A DNA stretch of 64,000 nt from JAAUUE01 sp943370025 (GTDB taxonomy: Bacteria; Cyanobacteriota; Cyanobacteriia; Cyanobacteriales; JAAUUE01). Below, in pieces: positions 19,416 through 27,142 of the stretch. A program made the translations under genes and the position numbers. Each line of letters starts with the position of its first letter. The first letter of the stretch is position 1. The notes beneath the pieces were generated by a model, which did no database searches, had not been told where the DNA came from, and saw nothing but the letters and a program-made list of their open reading frames with translations. The stretch is from contig CALRPI020000006.1 in the NCBI GenBank assembly GCA_943370025.1, positions 1 to 64,000 on the forward strand, in the 5' to 3' direction.

Positions 19416-20807
19416 ATGGTCAATATTACTCCTAGCTCTAGTTTTAGTGTCACGATGCGGTTACAACTTCCTAACCAAGCGGGAATGTTGGCGGGTGTTG
19501 TCCAGGCGATAGCTGATGCTGGCGGCAATCTGGGGCAGATTCAATTGATTGAACAAACCCTAAAAATCTCCCTCCGAGAAGTCACCGTTGATGCTGCTAG
19601 CACCGAACATGCCGAACAGATTGTCCAAGCCGTCAAGGCATTACCAGAAATTAAGCTGATTGAAGTTTCCGATCGCACCTTTGACCTGCACCGGGGCGGC
19701 AAAATTAGTGTCCATAGTAAGATTACCCTCTCCACTCAAGGGGATTTAGCAATGGCTTATACTCCCGGTGTAGGTAGGGTTTGCAAGGCAATCGCCCAAG
19801 AACCAGAAAAAGTCTATGCTCTAACGATCAAGGGCAATACGGTGGCGATCGTCACCGATGGTAGTGCCGTGTTGGGCTTGGGGAATTTGGGACCTGAAGC
19901 TGCCATGCCTGTCATGGAGGGGAAAGCCATGCTATTTAAGGAATTTGCAGGGTTAGATGCTTTCCCAATTTGCTTGGCAACTCAGGATACCGAAGAAATT
20001 ATTGAGACCGTGAAGCGGATTGCTCCAGTGTTTGGAGGTGTGAATTTAGAGGATATCAGTGCGCCCCGGTGTTTTGAGATTGAAGCCAGATTACGGCAGG
20101 AACTAGATATCCCCGTGTTCCACGACGATCAAAACGGGACAGCGATCGTTACCCTTGCCGCCTTGATCAATGCCTTAAAGCTGCTGAAAAGAGATTTAGG
20201 CACGGTGAAAATTGTGATTAATGGCGCCGGAGCTGCCGGGATTGCGATCGCTAAACTTCTCCAGAAAGCTGGAGCAAACCATATTGCCCTATGTGATTCT
20301 CAGGGGATTGTTTCTAAGAGCCGGACTAATCTGACTGCGGAAAAGCTGGAATTAGCGGTGGCATTAGAAGGATCCCTCGGTGATGCAGTGCGGGGCACTG
20401 ATGTTTTCATTGGGGTGAGTGCGCCGGGGGTTTTGACTCCAGAAATGGTGCGATCGATGGCAGCGGAACCGATCGTCTTTGCCATGGCCAACCCGATCCC
20501 AGAAATTCAACCGGAACTTGTTAAAGATGATGTGGCAGTGATGGCTACGGGCAGGAGTGACTATGCCAACCAAATTAACAATGTCTTGGCATTTCCCGGC
20601 ATATTTCGAGGGGCGATCGATTGTCGGGCTTCAGAAATCACCGCCAACATGTGCCTAGAAGCGGCTTATGCGATCGCCTCTTTGATCAATGCCTCGGAAC
20701 TAACTAAGGAATACATAATTCCCTCGGTGTTTGATAAGCGGGTGGCGACCGTGGTGGCTGCTGCCGTCCAGAGAGCTGCTAGACAAGATGGAATTGCGAA
20801 ACTCTAG
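19416..20807 (+). CDS. NAD(P)-dependent malic enzyme with N-terminal ACT domain
   Basis: 463 residues. An ACT-like domain (about 8-85: LQLPNQAGMLAGVVQAIADAGG) precedes the malic enzyme. The catalytic part has AYTPGVGRVC (catalytic Tyr), GKAMLFKEFAG (Lys), the metal-binding EDISAPRCFEIE and FHDDQNGTAIV, and an NAD(P) site GAGAAGIAIAKLL. It converts malate to pyruvate and CO2. The ACT domain suggests control by a small molecule such as an amino acid. The length matches other bacterial ACT-malic enzymes. Cofactor preference cannot be read reliably. Confidence 0.92.
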   Translation: MVNITPSSSFSVTMRLQLPNQAGMLAGVVQAIADAGGNLGQIQLIEQTLKISLREVTVDAASTEHAEQIVQAVKALPEIKLIEVSDRTFDLHRGGKISVHSKITLSTQGDLAMAYTPGVGRVCKAIAQEPEKVYALTIKGNTVAIVTDGSAVLGLGNLGPEAAMPVMEGKAMLFKEFAGLDAFPICLATQDTEEIIETVKRIAPVFGGVNLEDISAPRCFEIEARLRQELDIPVFHDDQNGTAIVTLAALINALKLLKRDLGTVKIVINGAGAAGIAIAKLLQKAGANHIALCDSQGIVSKSRTNLTAEKLELAVALEGSLGDAVRGTDVFIGVSAPGVLTPEMVRSMAAEPIVFAMANPIPEIQPELVKDDVAVMATGRSDYANQINNVLAFPGIFRGAIDCRASEITANMCLEAAYAIASLINASELTKEYIIPSVFDKRVATVVAAAVQRAARQDGIAKL

Positions 20808-20853
20808 GTTTCTTGGTCAAACTGGCGATCGTAGAGGGTTTTGCCTAGGATGA

Positions 20854-20898
20854 TTTGAGTAGTGGAACCACCGCTTCGTGGGGGTTACACTACTCAAA
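20854..20898 (+). terminator. Hairpin after malic enzyme gene
   Basis: TTTGAGTAGTG and CACTACTCAAA pair perfectly around an inner stem (aaccaccgc/gggggtt). It lies 46 bases past the stop codon and probably ends that transcript. A perfect -10 box TATAAT follows at 20914-20919 and may have served kptA. Confidence 0.5.
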
Positions 20899-21001
20899 CT
20901 CCCCGGCGATGGCTATAATTTAGAGGATATCTATTCCGCTCAATTCAGCCCTTAGGCATTCAAAAACATCGCCCTTATGAGCAATCGTCTTGAGTCAACC
21001 A

Positions 21002-21150
21002 TTGACATACTCCCCGACCTGAAGGCACGGGGATTCTAATTCATGGTTCCCAGAAGTCCACTTACTATATCGGGTTTCCCTTCAATAGTAGAGGCGGTCT
21101 TCTCCCCATGCTTTCCCTCTTCCGAGGCGGATTCTTCTTGCCCAGAAGTA
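21002..21150 (-). ncRNA. Probable omega RNA (reRNA) at the right end of the TnpB element
   Basis: TnpB proteins use an RNA made from the transposon right end, overlapping the 3' part of tnpB, with the guide lying just outside the element. Here the terminal stem-loop (AATCCCCGTGCC / GGTCGGGGAG) ends at 21002, and the following minus-strand bases TGGTTGACTCAAGACGATTG (down to 20982) would be the guide. The 5' boundary is a guess. Confidence 0.5.
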
Positions 21151-22286
21151 CCGTTTTTTTGCCACTCAGTACCCAGTAGATTCATTCCCTTTTGCAAAAT
21201 ATTCAGAGCCGCATTGGTATCCCGACAAATCTCAATCTTGCATCTAGAACATGAATGGGTTCTGGTACTGAGAGCTTTTTTAGCTCTATGACCACAATTA
21301 GAGCAATCTTGGGAAGTATAGTTAGGCGATACTGCTACCACCGCCTTGTCCCAAATCTTGCCGTAATAGTCTAGCCATTGCGTGAATTGATACCAACTAG
21401 CATCAGAGATTGACTTAGCCAAGTGGAGATTTTTCACCATATTGGCAATCTTCAAATCTTCATAGACAACCACATCGTTAGAGTGGACTACGCATCTTGC
21501 AGTTTTTATCGCAAAATCTTTACGCTGTCTCTGAATTTTTAGATGGATTTTACCCAGTCTTTTCCTTTGCTTGTGATAATTATTTGATTGGGGTTTAACA
21601 CCCTTCACAAATTTCTTACTCAGTCGGCGTTGAGCTTTCTTGAGCCGTTTTTCTGACTTCCGCAAGAATTGGGGATGTATCACAGCATTGTCATTTTGGT
21701 CTTTGGTGAAAAACTTTAACCCCAAATCTAACCCAACAACATTTCCTGTGTATTCTCCCTTCTCCTTACGGTCAGCATCAAAGCAAAACTGAGCATAATG
21801 ACCATCTGCTCTTCTTACTACTCGCACCCGATTAATCTTTAATCTCTGCAAGTCTTCCTGAGTTTCATTGTTACAAAATATAGAGAATGTTCCAGCCTCA
21901 AAACCATCAGTGAAAGTAATTGATCTACAATCTTCTGATAACTTCCAACCTGAAACCTTATACTCTACCGAGCGACAATGTTTTTTGAACTTTGGATAGC
22001 CTTTCTTCCCAGTGCCCTTTCTGCATCGGGAATAAAAGGTAGAGATAGCAGCCCAAGCCCGTTCAGCACTAGCTTGTCTAGCAGCAGAGTTTAACTTTTT
22101 TGCAAAAGCAAACTCCTTGGCTAAATCTTTGCACAGGCTATACAAAACAGCTTTACTAACCCCTTGATTATCCATCCAAAACCGTACAGCTTTATTCCTA
22201 ATAAACTGCGCCGTTCGGATAGCCTCATCAAGGGCTAGGTATTGCTCTTTCGTTCCGTTCTTTAGCTTGGCTTCTCTTACTATCAT
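21036..22286 (-). CDS. tnpB: TnpB RNA-guided nuclease (IS605 OrfB family)
   Basis: 416 residues. The N-terminal helix-turn-helix/REC part (KNGTKEQYLALDEAIRTAQFIRNKAV, KKGYPKFKKH) is followed by a split RuvC nuclease with all three acids: Asp187 (GLDLGLKF), Glu276 (VYEDLKI) and Asp356 (CRDTNAALN). A four-cysteine zinc finger sits between the last two (CSNCGHRAKKALSTRTHSCSRC). Nothing indicates decay, so it should be able to cut DNA at TAM-adjacent sites chosen by its right-end RNA. The C-terminal tail is acidic/polar. It lies inside kptA, in opposite orientation. Confidence 0.93.
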   Translation of the reverse strand: MIVREAKLKNGTKEQYLALDEAIRTAQFIRNKAVRFWMDNQGVSKAVLYSLCKDLAKEFAFAKKLNSAARQASAERAWAAISTFYSRCRKGTGKKGYPKFKKHCRSVEYKVSGWKLSEDCRSITFTDGFEAGTFSIFCNNETQEDLQRLKINRVRVVRRADGHYAQFCFDADRKEKGEYTGNVVGLDLGLKFFTKDQNDNAVIHPQFLRKSEKRLKKAQRRLSKKFVKGVKPQSNNYHKQRKRLGKIHLKIQRQRKDFAIKTARCVVHSNDVVVYEDLKIANMVKNLHLAKSISDASWYQFTQWLDYYGKIWDKAVVAVSPNYTSQDCSNCGHRAKKALSTRTHSCSRCKIEICRDTNAALNILQKGMNLLGTEWQKNGTSGQEESASEEGKHGEKTASTIEGKPDIVSGLLGTMN

Positions 22287-22508
22287 GCCCTAATTATAAC
22301 ATATTTATCTGGCATTGTAGCGGATAAATATAATAGAGTAATCAAAGCCGTCCTAGAAGGACGGGGCTTTAGACCCAGTTTTCTGGTAAATTTTTGAGCT
22401 TTGTTTTGCGGCATCACCCCGAAGCCATTAGGCTGGCGCTTGATGATGCTGGCGGGGCTAATGTGGCTGAATTAATCGAACTTGCAAACAAACACAATCG
22501 CAACCTCA

Positions 22509-22609
22509 TACCAATTTAAAAAAATGGTGAAACCATTTTTTTAAATTTAAATCCCTACACAGCAAGATATTCAGAGTCTTATTTGTATCAACTATTTGGT
22601 GAAATGGTA
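22509..22609. mobile_element. Miniature element, family D (copy 2) inside kptA, TCA target duplication
   Basis: 101 bp with ends TACCAATTT and TACCATTTCACC (reverse complement of right end). TCA is duplicated at 22506-22508 and 22610-22612. Removing the element and one TCA restores the kptA frame exactly (…NL-IPELLQK…), which fixes the element borders independently of the repeat comparison. Confidence 0.9.
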
Positions 22610-23023
22610 TCATTCCAGAGCTTTTGCAGAAGATTGTCATAACTAACGATAAAAAACGGTTTGCCTTTAGTCCCGACGGTTCAAAAATTCGGGTTAGTCA
22701 AGGGCATTCAATTGCCGTTGACCTAGACCTTCCCGTTGTAACACCACCAGAGTTTTTGTATCACGGCACGGCGACTAGGTTTCTTAAGTCCATAAAACAG
22801 CAAGGACTATTGCCCGACAGTCGGCAACATGTTCACCTCTCAGCAGATCGTGCCACTGCAATAAAAGTAGGTCAGCGTCATGGCAAACCCACGTTTTTAG
22901 TGGTCGCAGCGCAGCAAATGCATGAATCTGATCACAAGTTTTATCATTCGGATAACAATGTTTGGTTGGTGGCAACAGTTCCAGTCCAATTTATTACTTT
23001 CAGCTAGGCAAAGATAGACCTAA

Positions 23024-23692
23024 TCAGCTATGGTCTCGAAATCGATCGAGTCCATTGAGGATCAATTCCAAACCGAACTCGAAGTCATGAATGCCGTCAT
23101 AACGACCCTCCATCACCTTATGGGTAAGTTGGTTCATATAGGGGTATTTGTCAGCGGGGAGCAGGGGCAGACCCTGGGCGGCTGCTTGCGAATAATCTGT
23201 TTTTCTGATTGGAAAGTTTAGTTCTTGCAGAGTGAACCCATAGATGTGACTATCGATCGCATTCCACACATGATCTGCCATTTCCAGTGAAAACCCTGCT
23301 TCGCATAGACAGCCGATCGTGGCATCCACATAGCGCAACATCGCTGGTCCCACATTCATCCGTGACATCAATTCCATCGCTGCCCAAGGATGACTCAACA
23401 AAACCTCATGGGCTGATATCGCCCGTCGCCGCATTGCTGTCTGCCAATCAACGCTGCGATCGGGCACTGCAATTTTGCCAACCACTATGTCAACCATGCT
23501 GTCTAGCAGGTCATCCTTGTTGGCGATATGGTTATACAGCGACATTGCCTTCACATCTAGTTCTTGGGCAAGCTTCCGCATCGAGAGCGACCCAATCCCT
23601 TCTTGATCGGCTAAGCAGATCGCAGTCTGCAAGATGCGTTCTCGACTCAAAGGAATATGGGGCAAAGTATCTGAGTTGATTGTTTTAGCCAT
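23024..23692 (-). CDS. TetR/AcrR family transcriptional regulator
   Basis: 222 residues. The N-terminal 65 residues form a TetR helix-turn-helix (RERILQTAICLADQEGIGSLSMRKLAQELDVKAMSLYNHIANKDDLLDSMV). The C-terminal part resembles the TetR_C regulatory domain with a ligand pocket, including a run of helices with AMELMSRMNVGPAMLRYVD. It is divergent from a quinone-oxidoreductase-like gene 470 bases away, with a perfect inverted repeat between them that is a likely operator. The usual reading is a local repressor of the oxidoreductase that responds to a small hydrophobic compound. Confidence 0.88.
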   Translation of the reverse strand: MAKTINSDTLPHIPLSRERILQTAICLADQEGIGSLSMRKLAQELDVKAMSLYNHIANKDDLLDSMVDIVVGKIAVPDRSVDWQTAMRRRAISAHEVLLSHPWAAMELMSRMNVGPAMLRYVDATIGCLCEAGFSLEMADHVWNAIDSHIYGFTLQELNFPIRKTDYSQAAAQGLPLLPADKYPYMNQLTHKVMEGRYDGIHDFEFGLELILNGLDRFRDHS

Positions 23693-23744
23693 CTAGCCTT
23701 TCTCACTTTGCTCTTTTTGCTCAGAACTTACACCTTCTGCAAAG

Positions 23745-23854
23745 TACCGTACTTTGTGTTCAAATGAGACACGCCACAAATATTGAAAGTCCTATCAATG
23801 TTGGGTTTGAGAGTGGGCTTCGACTACGCTCAGCCCACTCTCAAACTGCTGTCA
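23745..23854 (-). mobile_element. Miniature element, family A (full length, reverse orientation)
   Basis: Reverse-oriented full copy: TACCGTACTTTGTGTTCAAA at the left, tail, then the hairpin ending AAACTGCTGTCA. The loop of the hairpin has been replaced by the palindromic word CTTCGACTACGCTCAG, which also appears in tandem just after it (23885-23900). It lies in the divergent TetR/oxidoreductase promoter region. Confidence 0.75.
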
Positions 23855-23973
23855 TTATCGAGCTTTGTGGATGTTTGTGCCGGCTTCGACTACGCTCAGT
23901 CTGCAAGAACGTCCAAATGTGTAAGTCCCGTAGCAGTTTTATTTTATCTTGACAAGTTGATATTATAAGCTAA

Positions 23974-23988
23974 ACTTACAGTGTAAGT
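23974..23988. promoter_or_regulatory. Candidate TetR operator and promoter of the oxidoreductase gene
   Basis: A perfect inverted repeat ACTTAC-AGT-GTAAGT. It overlaps a promoter-like pair TTGACA (23949-23954) and TAAACT (23971-23976) spaced 16 bases. Single half-sites of the same word occur near the TetR start (ACTTACA, 23727-23733) and at about 23917 (TGTAAGT). The position fits repression of the divergent oxidoreductase gene. Confidence 0.5.
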
Positions 23989-24163
23989 AAACCCAAGCTA
24001 GCTCGCTTCTGATTCTATTTCACCGGAAGTTTAATCCAAATGAATTTCCTGTAGGGGCGCAAGGCTCCGCGCCCTCTATAAAGTTAGCAACCATAAGTAT
24101 TGCTTTTTTCGTGAAATGGCATGAGCTATTACCTGCCTAATTGGGTCTAATTGGAGAAAAGTT

Positions 24164-25213
24164 ATGAAAACAGAGCAGATTCTTGACCCCGCCCAAGGGA
24201 ATAAGAAAGGAAATAATAAAATGAAGGCGATCGTCCAGACCGAGTATGGTTCACCAGATAAATTAATCTGGCAAGAAGTTGATCAACCAGTAGTTGCTGA
24301 CAATGGAGTGCTGGTGAGAGTTTATGCCACCTCTATCAATGCGGCAGACTGGCATTTGATGCGGGGAACTCCATGGCTAACTCGGCTTCTATTTGGGGGC
24401 ATCCTCAAGCCCAAAATCAAAACTCTCGGCTGTGATGTAGCCGGAAGGGTGGAAGCCGTGGGTAAAGATGTCACCCAGTTTCAGGTCAACGATGATGTCT
24501 TTGGTGATTTGTCGGAAACTGGCTTTGGAGCCTTTGCCGAATATGTTTGTGCAACAGAAGCAGCCTTGGCACTCAAGCCAGTGCATACTTCCTACGAAGA
24601 GGCGGCAACTATTCCCGTGGCAGCCCTGACCGCCCTCCAAGGATTGCGGGATCTGGGGCAAATTCAGGCGGGGCAGCAGGTGTTGATCAATGGTGCTTCT
24701 GGTGGCGTGGGTTCCTTTGCGGTGCAGATTGCCAAGGTATTTGGGGCTGAGGTGACGGCGGTATGCAGCACCAACAAAATGGAGATGGTACGATCGCTCG
24801 GTGCCGATCAGATCATTGATTACACTCAAATAGATATCACCAAAAATGGGCAGCAATACGACCTAATTCTTGATGCGGCTGCCTACCGTTCAGTTTCCGA
24901 CTATCTACCTATCTTGACGAATAAGGGAACCTATGTTCTCATTGGCGGTGCTCTGCCTCAATTTTTGCAGGTGATGATTTTGGGCAACCGGATTTCTAGA
25001 AACCATTCTCAGCAAATAAAATGCTTGACAGTCAAACCCAATCAAGCGGATCTGATCGTTTTGAGAGATTTAATCGATGCTGGTAAAATCGTCCCCTTTA
25101 TTGACAAGAGATACAATTTAAGTGAAGTCCCCGCAGCAATTAGCTACGTGGAACAGCGGCAGGTAATGGGAAAAGTCGCTATCAGTATATTAATAGACCC
25201 GGGTTTTGGATGA
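24164..25213 (+). CDS. Zinc-independent MDR oxidoreductase (quinone reductase-like)
   Basis: 349 residues from ATG 24164, or 330 from ATG 24221. Both starts have a Shine-Dalgarno-like sequence (GGAG, AAAGGA); the second matches the family start MKAIVQTEYGSPD. Medium-chain reductase fold: GroES-like N-terminal half with NAADWHLMRG and GCDVAGRVEAVG, and an NAD(P)H site GASGGVGSFAVQIAK. The Cys/His zinc ligands of alcohol dehydrogenases are missing, as in quinone oxidoreductases and enoyl reductases of this family. It probably reduces quinones or reactive carbonyls with NADPH. The divergent TetR gene likely controls it. Confidence 0.88.
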   Translation: MKTEQILDPAQGNKKGNNKMKAIVQTEYGSPDKLIWQEVDQPVVADNGVLVRVYATSINAADWHLMRGTPWLTRLLFGGILKPKIKTLGCDVAGRVEAVGKDVTQFQVNDDVFGDLSETGFGAFAEYVCATEAALALKPVHTSYEEAATIPVAALTALQGLRDLGQIQAGQQVLINGASGGVGSFAVQIAKVFGAEVTAVCSTNKMEMVRSLGADQIIDYTQIDITKNGQQYDLILDAAAYRSVSDYLPILTNKGTYVLIGGALPQFLQVMILGNRISRNHSQQIKCLTVKPNQADLIVLRDLIDAGKIVPFIDKRYNLSEVPAAISYVEQRQVMGKVAISILIDPGFG

Positions 25214-25273
25214 CAGGTATTTCAACGGTTGTAATAAATGCTGTATAGCAATCGTCAAAGAGGTTGAGATGAT

Positions 25274-25318
25274 TTATGTTGTGGGAACCCCCACTCCGCG
25301 AGGGTTCCCACAACATAA
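25274..25318 (+). terminator. Strong hairpin after the oxidoreductase gene
   Basis: TTATGTTGTGGGAACCC pairs exactly with GGGTTCCCACAACATAA around an 11-base loop, 60 bases past the stop codon. It separates this gene from umuD. There is no T-run, so it could also be another palindromic repeat. Confidence 0.5.
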
Positions 25319-25373
25319 CCTGCTTGGCGACGACTGTAAAAGCAATATTTTCTCGGGGCAGATCTTAGCGTAC

Positions 25374-25392
25374 GTACTATAATAATTAGTAC
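25374..25392 (+). promoter_or_regulatory. Inverted repeat over the -10 box of umuDC
   Basis: GTACTA and TAGTAC form a 6-bp inverted repeat with a 7-base spacer, and a perfect TATAAT (25378-25383) lies within it, 25 bases before the umuD ATG. An operator in this position would block transcription. The half-sites use the same GTAC core as the cyanobacterial LexA box, but the published spacing and orientation are not matched, so LexA control is only a possibility. Confidence 0.4.
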
Positions 25393-25407
25393 ATGTGAGG
25401 TTTGATT

Positions 25408-25782
25408 ATGTCTGGTACTACTGGCTTTCCTTCCCCCGCCGACGACCACTTAGAAACCTATTTAGACCTGAACCGCCACTTGATCCTCCACCCAGCGGCT
25501 ACCTTTTTTATGCGCTTTCAAGGGGCTGCCATGCTCCAAGCAGGGATTCGCCACGGTGACTTGTTGATAGTCGATCGCGCCCTTAGCCCCACTGATGGCA
25601 GAATTGTTGTCGCCGCGATCGATGATGAATTGGCAGTGCGGCGTCTACAAATCAAGGGTGATCATATTTGCCTGTTAGCAGAGAATCCGAGCTACAAAAC
25701 AATCTTTATTACTGAAGATCATGAATTGCAGATTTGGGGGGTTGTTAGCTATGTCATCCATTGCCTTGGTAGATTGCAATGA
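25408..25782 (+). CDS. umuD: UmuD homologue, UmuD'-like with lost autoprotease residues
   Basis: 124 residues from ATG 25408; an in-frame TGA at 25396 rules out a longer start. The S24/LexA-like fold is clear: GFPSPADDHLETYLDLNRHLILHPAATFF, then AGIRHGDLLIVDRALSP and ELQIWGVVSYVIH. In E. coli UmuD, RecA-stimulated self-cleavage removes 24 residues using Ser60 and Lys97. Here the chain begins only five residues before the position matching the cut. The Ser position is Ala41 (GAAML) and the Lys position is Arg78 (AVRRLQ), both offset by 19 from E. coli. It cannot self-cleave and looks ready-made as UmuD'. It overlaps umuC by 32 bases. Confidence 0.88.
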   Translation: MSGTTGFPSPADDHLETYLDLNRHLILHPAATFFMRFQGAAMLQAGIRHGDLLIVDRALSPTDGRIVVAAIDDELAVRRLQIKGDHICLLAENPSYKTIFITEDHELQIWGVVSYVIHCLGRLQ

Positions 25783-27016
25783 TTTTTATGTTTCCTGCGA
25801 ACGGGTCTTTAATCCCCGGCTAGAAGGAAAGCCCGTGGTCATTCTTAGTAACAATGATGGCTGTGTGGTTGCTCGATCGCTAGAAGCAAAAGCCTTGGGC
25901 ATTGCCATGGGGATCCCAGTTTTCAAGGTTCGAGAAGCGATCGCCCGCCATGGAATTATCGTGCTTTCTTCTAACTATGCAATCTATGGCGATCTTTCCC
26001 AGCGCGTGATGTCTGTCTTAGCCGAATTTGCTTCAGAAGTGGAAATTTATTCGATCGACGAGGCATTTTTGGATCTATCTGAGTTTGAGGTGAATCTCCC
26101 AGAATATGTCCAAAAAATCAGGCAGACAATTAAGCAATGGGTGGGCATCCCCGTCTCCATTGGGATTGGGTCAACCAAAACCTTGGCAAAATTAGCCAGT
26201 CGGGTTGCTAAGCGATCTCCCTCTGGAATTTTTAATTTCAGCACTTGCGATCACCCGGAGGATATTCTTGCTGATACCCCCGTGGGGGAATTGTGGGGGA
26301 TTGGCAGGAAAAATAGCAAATGGCTAAAAGCAAGGGGGATTGATCAGGCTCTCCTCTTTCGGGATGCGGAGGAAGCAATTATCCGTAAAAAGTTGGGGAT
26401 TCCGGGCTGTCGCCTACAGCTAGAACTAAGGGGGAAATTATGTCTTCCCCTCGAACTTTGCCCCAAACCCAAACAGGCAACCTGTGTATCCCGTTCCTTT
26501 GGACAGCCGATCGTCACCGAAGCAGAATTCAAGGAAGTGATCGCCTTCTTTATCTCCCGCCTTGCAGAAAAATTACGCAGCCAAAAACAACTGGCTTCTG
26601 CTCTGATCATCTTTGCCCGCAGTTCTCCCTTCAAAGATGGCTTTTATTCTCAATCTTTGACGATCGTCCCCGCAGTTGCCACCAATAACTCCCAAGACCT
26701 ATTGGGATATGCTCATCAAGGAGCAAAGGCAATCTATCGACAGGGATGCAAATTCAAAAAAGCAGGGGCGATCGCCTTGGGCTTAGTGCCCGAAGATCAG
26801 CGCCAAGGTAATTTGCTAGAGATAACTTCCCCAGAAGCGGCGGAACGTGCTCAAAGGTTAATGCAGGTAATCGACAGGATTAACGATCGCTTTGGTCGAA
26901 ATTCCCTAGTTTTTGCCGGTACGGGATTAGCCAAGCCTTGGCAGACAAAATCCACCCAGCGATCGCCATGCTATACATCCTCTTGGACGGAGCTACCGAT
27001 CGTCAAAGAGTTGTGA
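25751..27016 (+). CDS. umuC: Y-family translesion polymerase subunit
   Basis: 421 residues from ATG 25751, which overlaps the umuD end by 32 bases. Y-family palm motifs are intact: ALVDCNDFYVSCERVF (metal Asp), GCVVARSLEAKALGI, and YSIDEAFLDLS (catalytic Asp-Glu). Helix-hairpin-helix and little-finger regions follow (IGRKNSKWLKARGI, SALIIFARSSPF). A QRQGNLLEI segment near residue 355 lies where E. coli UmuC has its clamp-binding QLNLF. With UmuD' it would form a DNA polymerase V-like lesion-bypass enzyme. The overlap suggests translational coupling. Confidence 0.93.
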   Translation: MSSIALVDCNDFYVSCERVFNPRLEGKPVVILSNNDGCVVARSLEAKALGIAMGIPVFKVREAIARHGIIVLSSNYAIYGDLSQRVMSVLAEFASEVEIYSIDEAFLDLSEFEVNLPEYVQKIRQTIKQWVGIPVSIGIGSTKTLAKLASRVAKRSPSGIFNFSTCDHPEDILADTPVGELWGIGRKNSKWLKARGIDQALLFRDAEEAIIRKKLGIPGCRLQLELRGKLCLPLELCPKPKQATCVSRSFGQPIVTEAEFKEVIAFFISRLAEKLRSQKQLASALIIFARSSPFKDGFYSQSLTIVPAVATNNSQDLLGYAHQGAKAIYRQGCKFKKAGAIALGLVPEDQRQGNLLEITSPEAAERAQRLMQVIDRINDRFGRNSLVFAGTGLAKPWQTKSTQRSPCYTSSWTELPIVKEL

Positions 27017-27038
27017 AAGTTTTCCCAAGAGTTTCTAC

Positions 27039-27134
27039 TATAGCAAGTGCCACTTTGCTTAGGAAGTTTTTGGGGGCGCACTCCGTGCGCCCCCAAAAAT
27101 TTCCTTGTCCTAACTAGCTTGGCACTTAACTATA
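27039..27134. mobile_element. Miniature element, family B (copy 2)
   Basis: 96 bp, the reverse complement of the unit at 277-372 with few changes: ends TATAGCAAGTGCCAC and TATAGTTAAGTGCCA (reverse complement of right), centre TGGGGGCGCACTCC/GTGCGCCCCCA. It begins 22 bases after umuC, so it may also act as its terminator. Confidence 0.7.
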
Positions 27135-27142
27135 TATAGATA

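Larger units (their letters stand above)
21002..22385 (-). mobile_element. IS605/IS1341-type element carrying only tnpB
   Basis: 1384 bp, bounded exactly by the two halves of kptA. On the minus strand the left end is preceded by TTTAC and begins CAGAAAACTGGG with a hairpin (GCCCCGTCC/GGACGGC). The right end has the stem CCCCGTGCCT/AGGTCGGGG and finishes GTCAA. There is no target duplication, as expected for single-strand IS200/IS605 transposition, where tetramers like TTAC and TCAA mark the two cleavage sites. No tnpA is present, so movement would need a transposase supplied elsewhere. Confidence 0.9.
20977..23007 (+). pseudogene. kptA: RNA 2'-phosphotransferase, broken by two insertions
   Basis: KptA/Tpt1 enzymes remove a 2'-phosphate from RNA ends using NAD. 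Here the gene exists in three pieces: 20977-21001 (MSNRLEST), 22386-22508 (SKFLSFVLRHHPEAIRL onward, with the catalytic Arg-His pair) and 22613-23007 (PELLQKIVITNDKKRFAFS, QGHS, YHGTATRFL, QHVHLSAD, GQRHGKP). Removing the TnpB element (21002-22385) and a 101-bp miniature element plus one TCA copy rejoins them in frame as 543 bases, a 180-residue protein, the usual KptA length. The remaining 127-codon open frame at the 3' end lacks the N-terminal Arg-His pair and is unlikely to be active. Confidence 0.9.

Noticed and set aside
23764..23968. Two overlapping plus-strand frames before the oxidoreductase
   Set aside because: They consist of family A element and CTTCGACTACGCTCAG repeat sequence, so they are repeat translations.
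25380..25405. A canonical cyanobacterial LexA box before umuD
   Set aside because: TAGTACATGTGAGG has one good half-site, but the second half does not match GTWC; I report only the inverted repeat that is really there.
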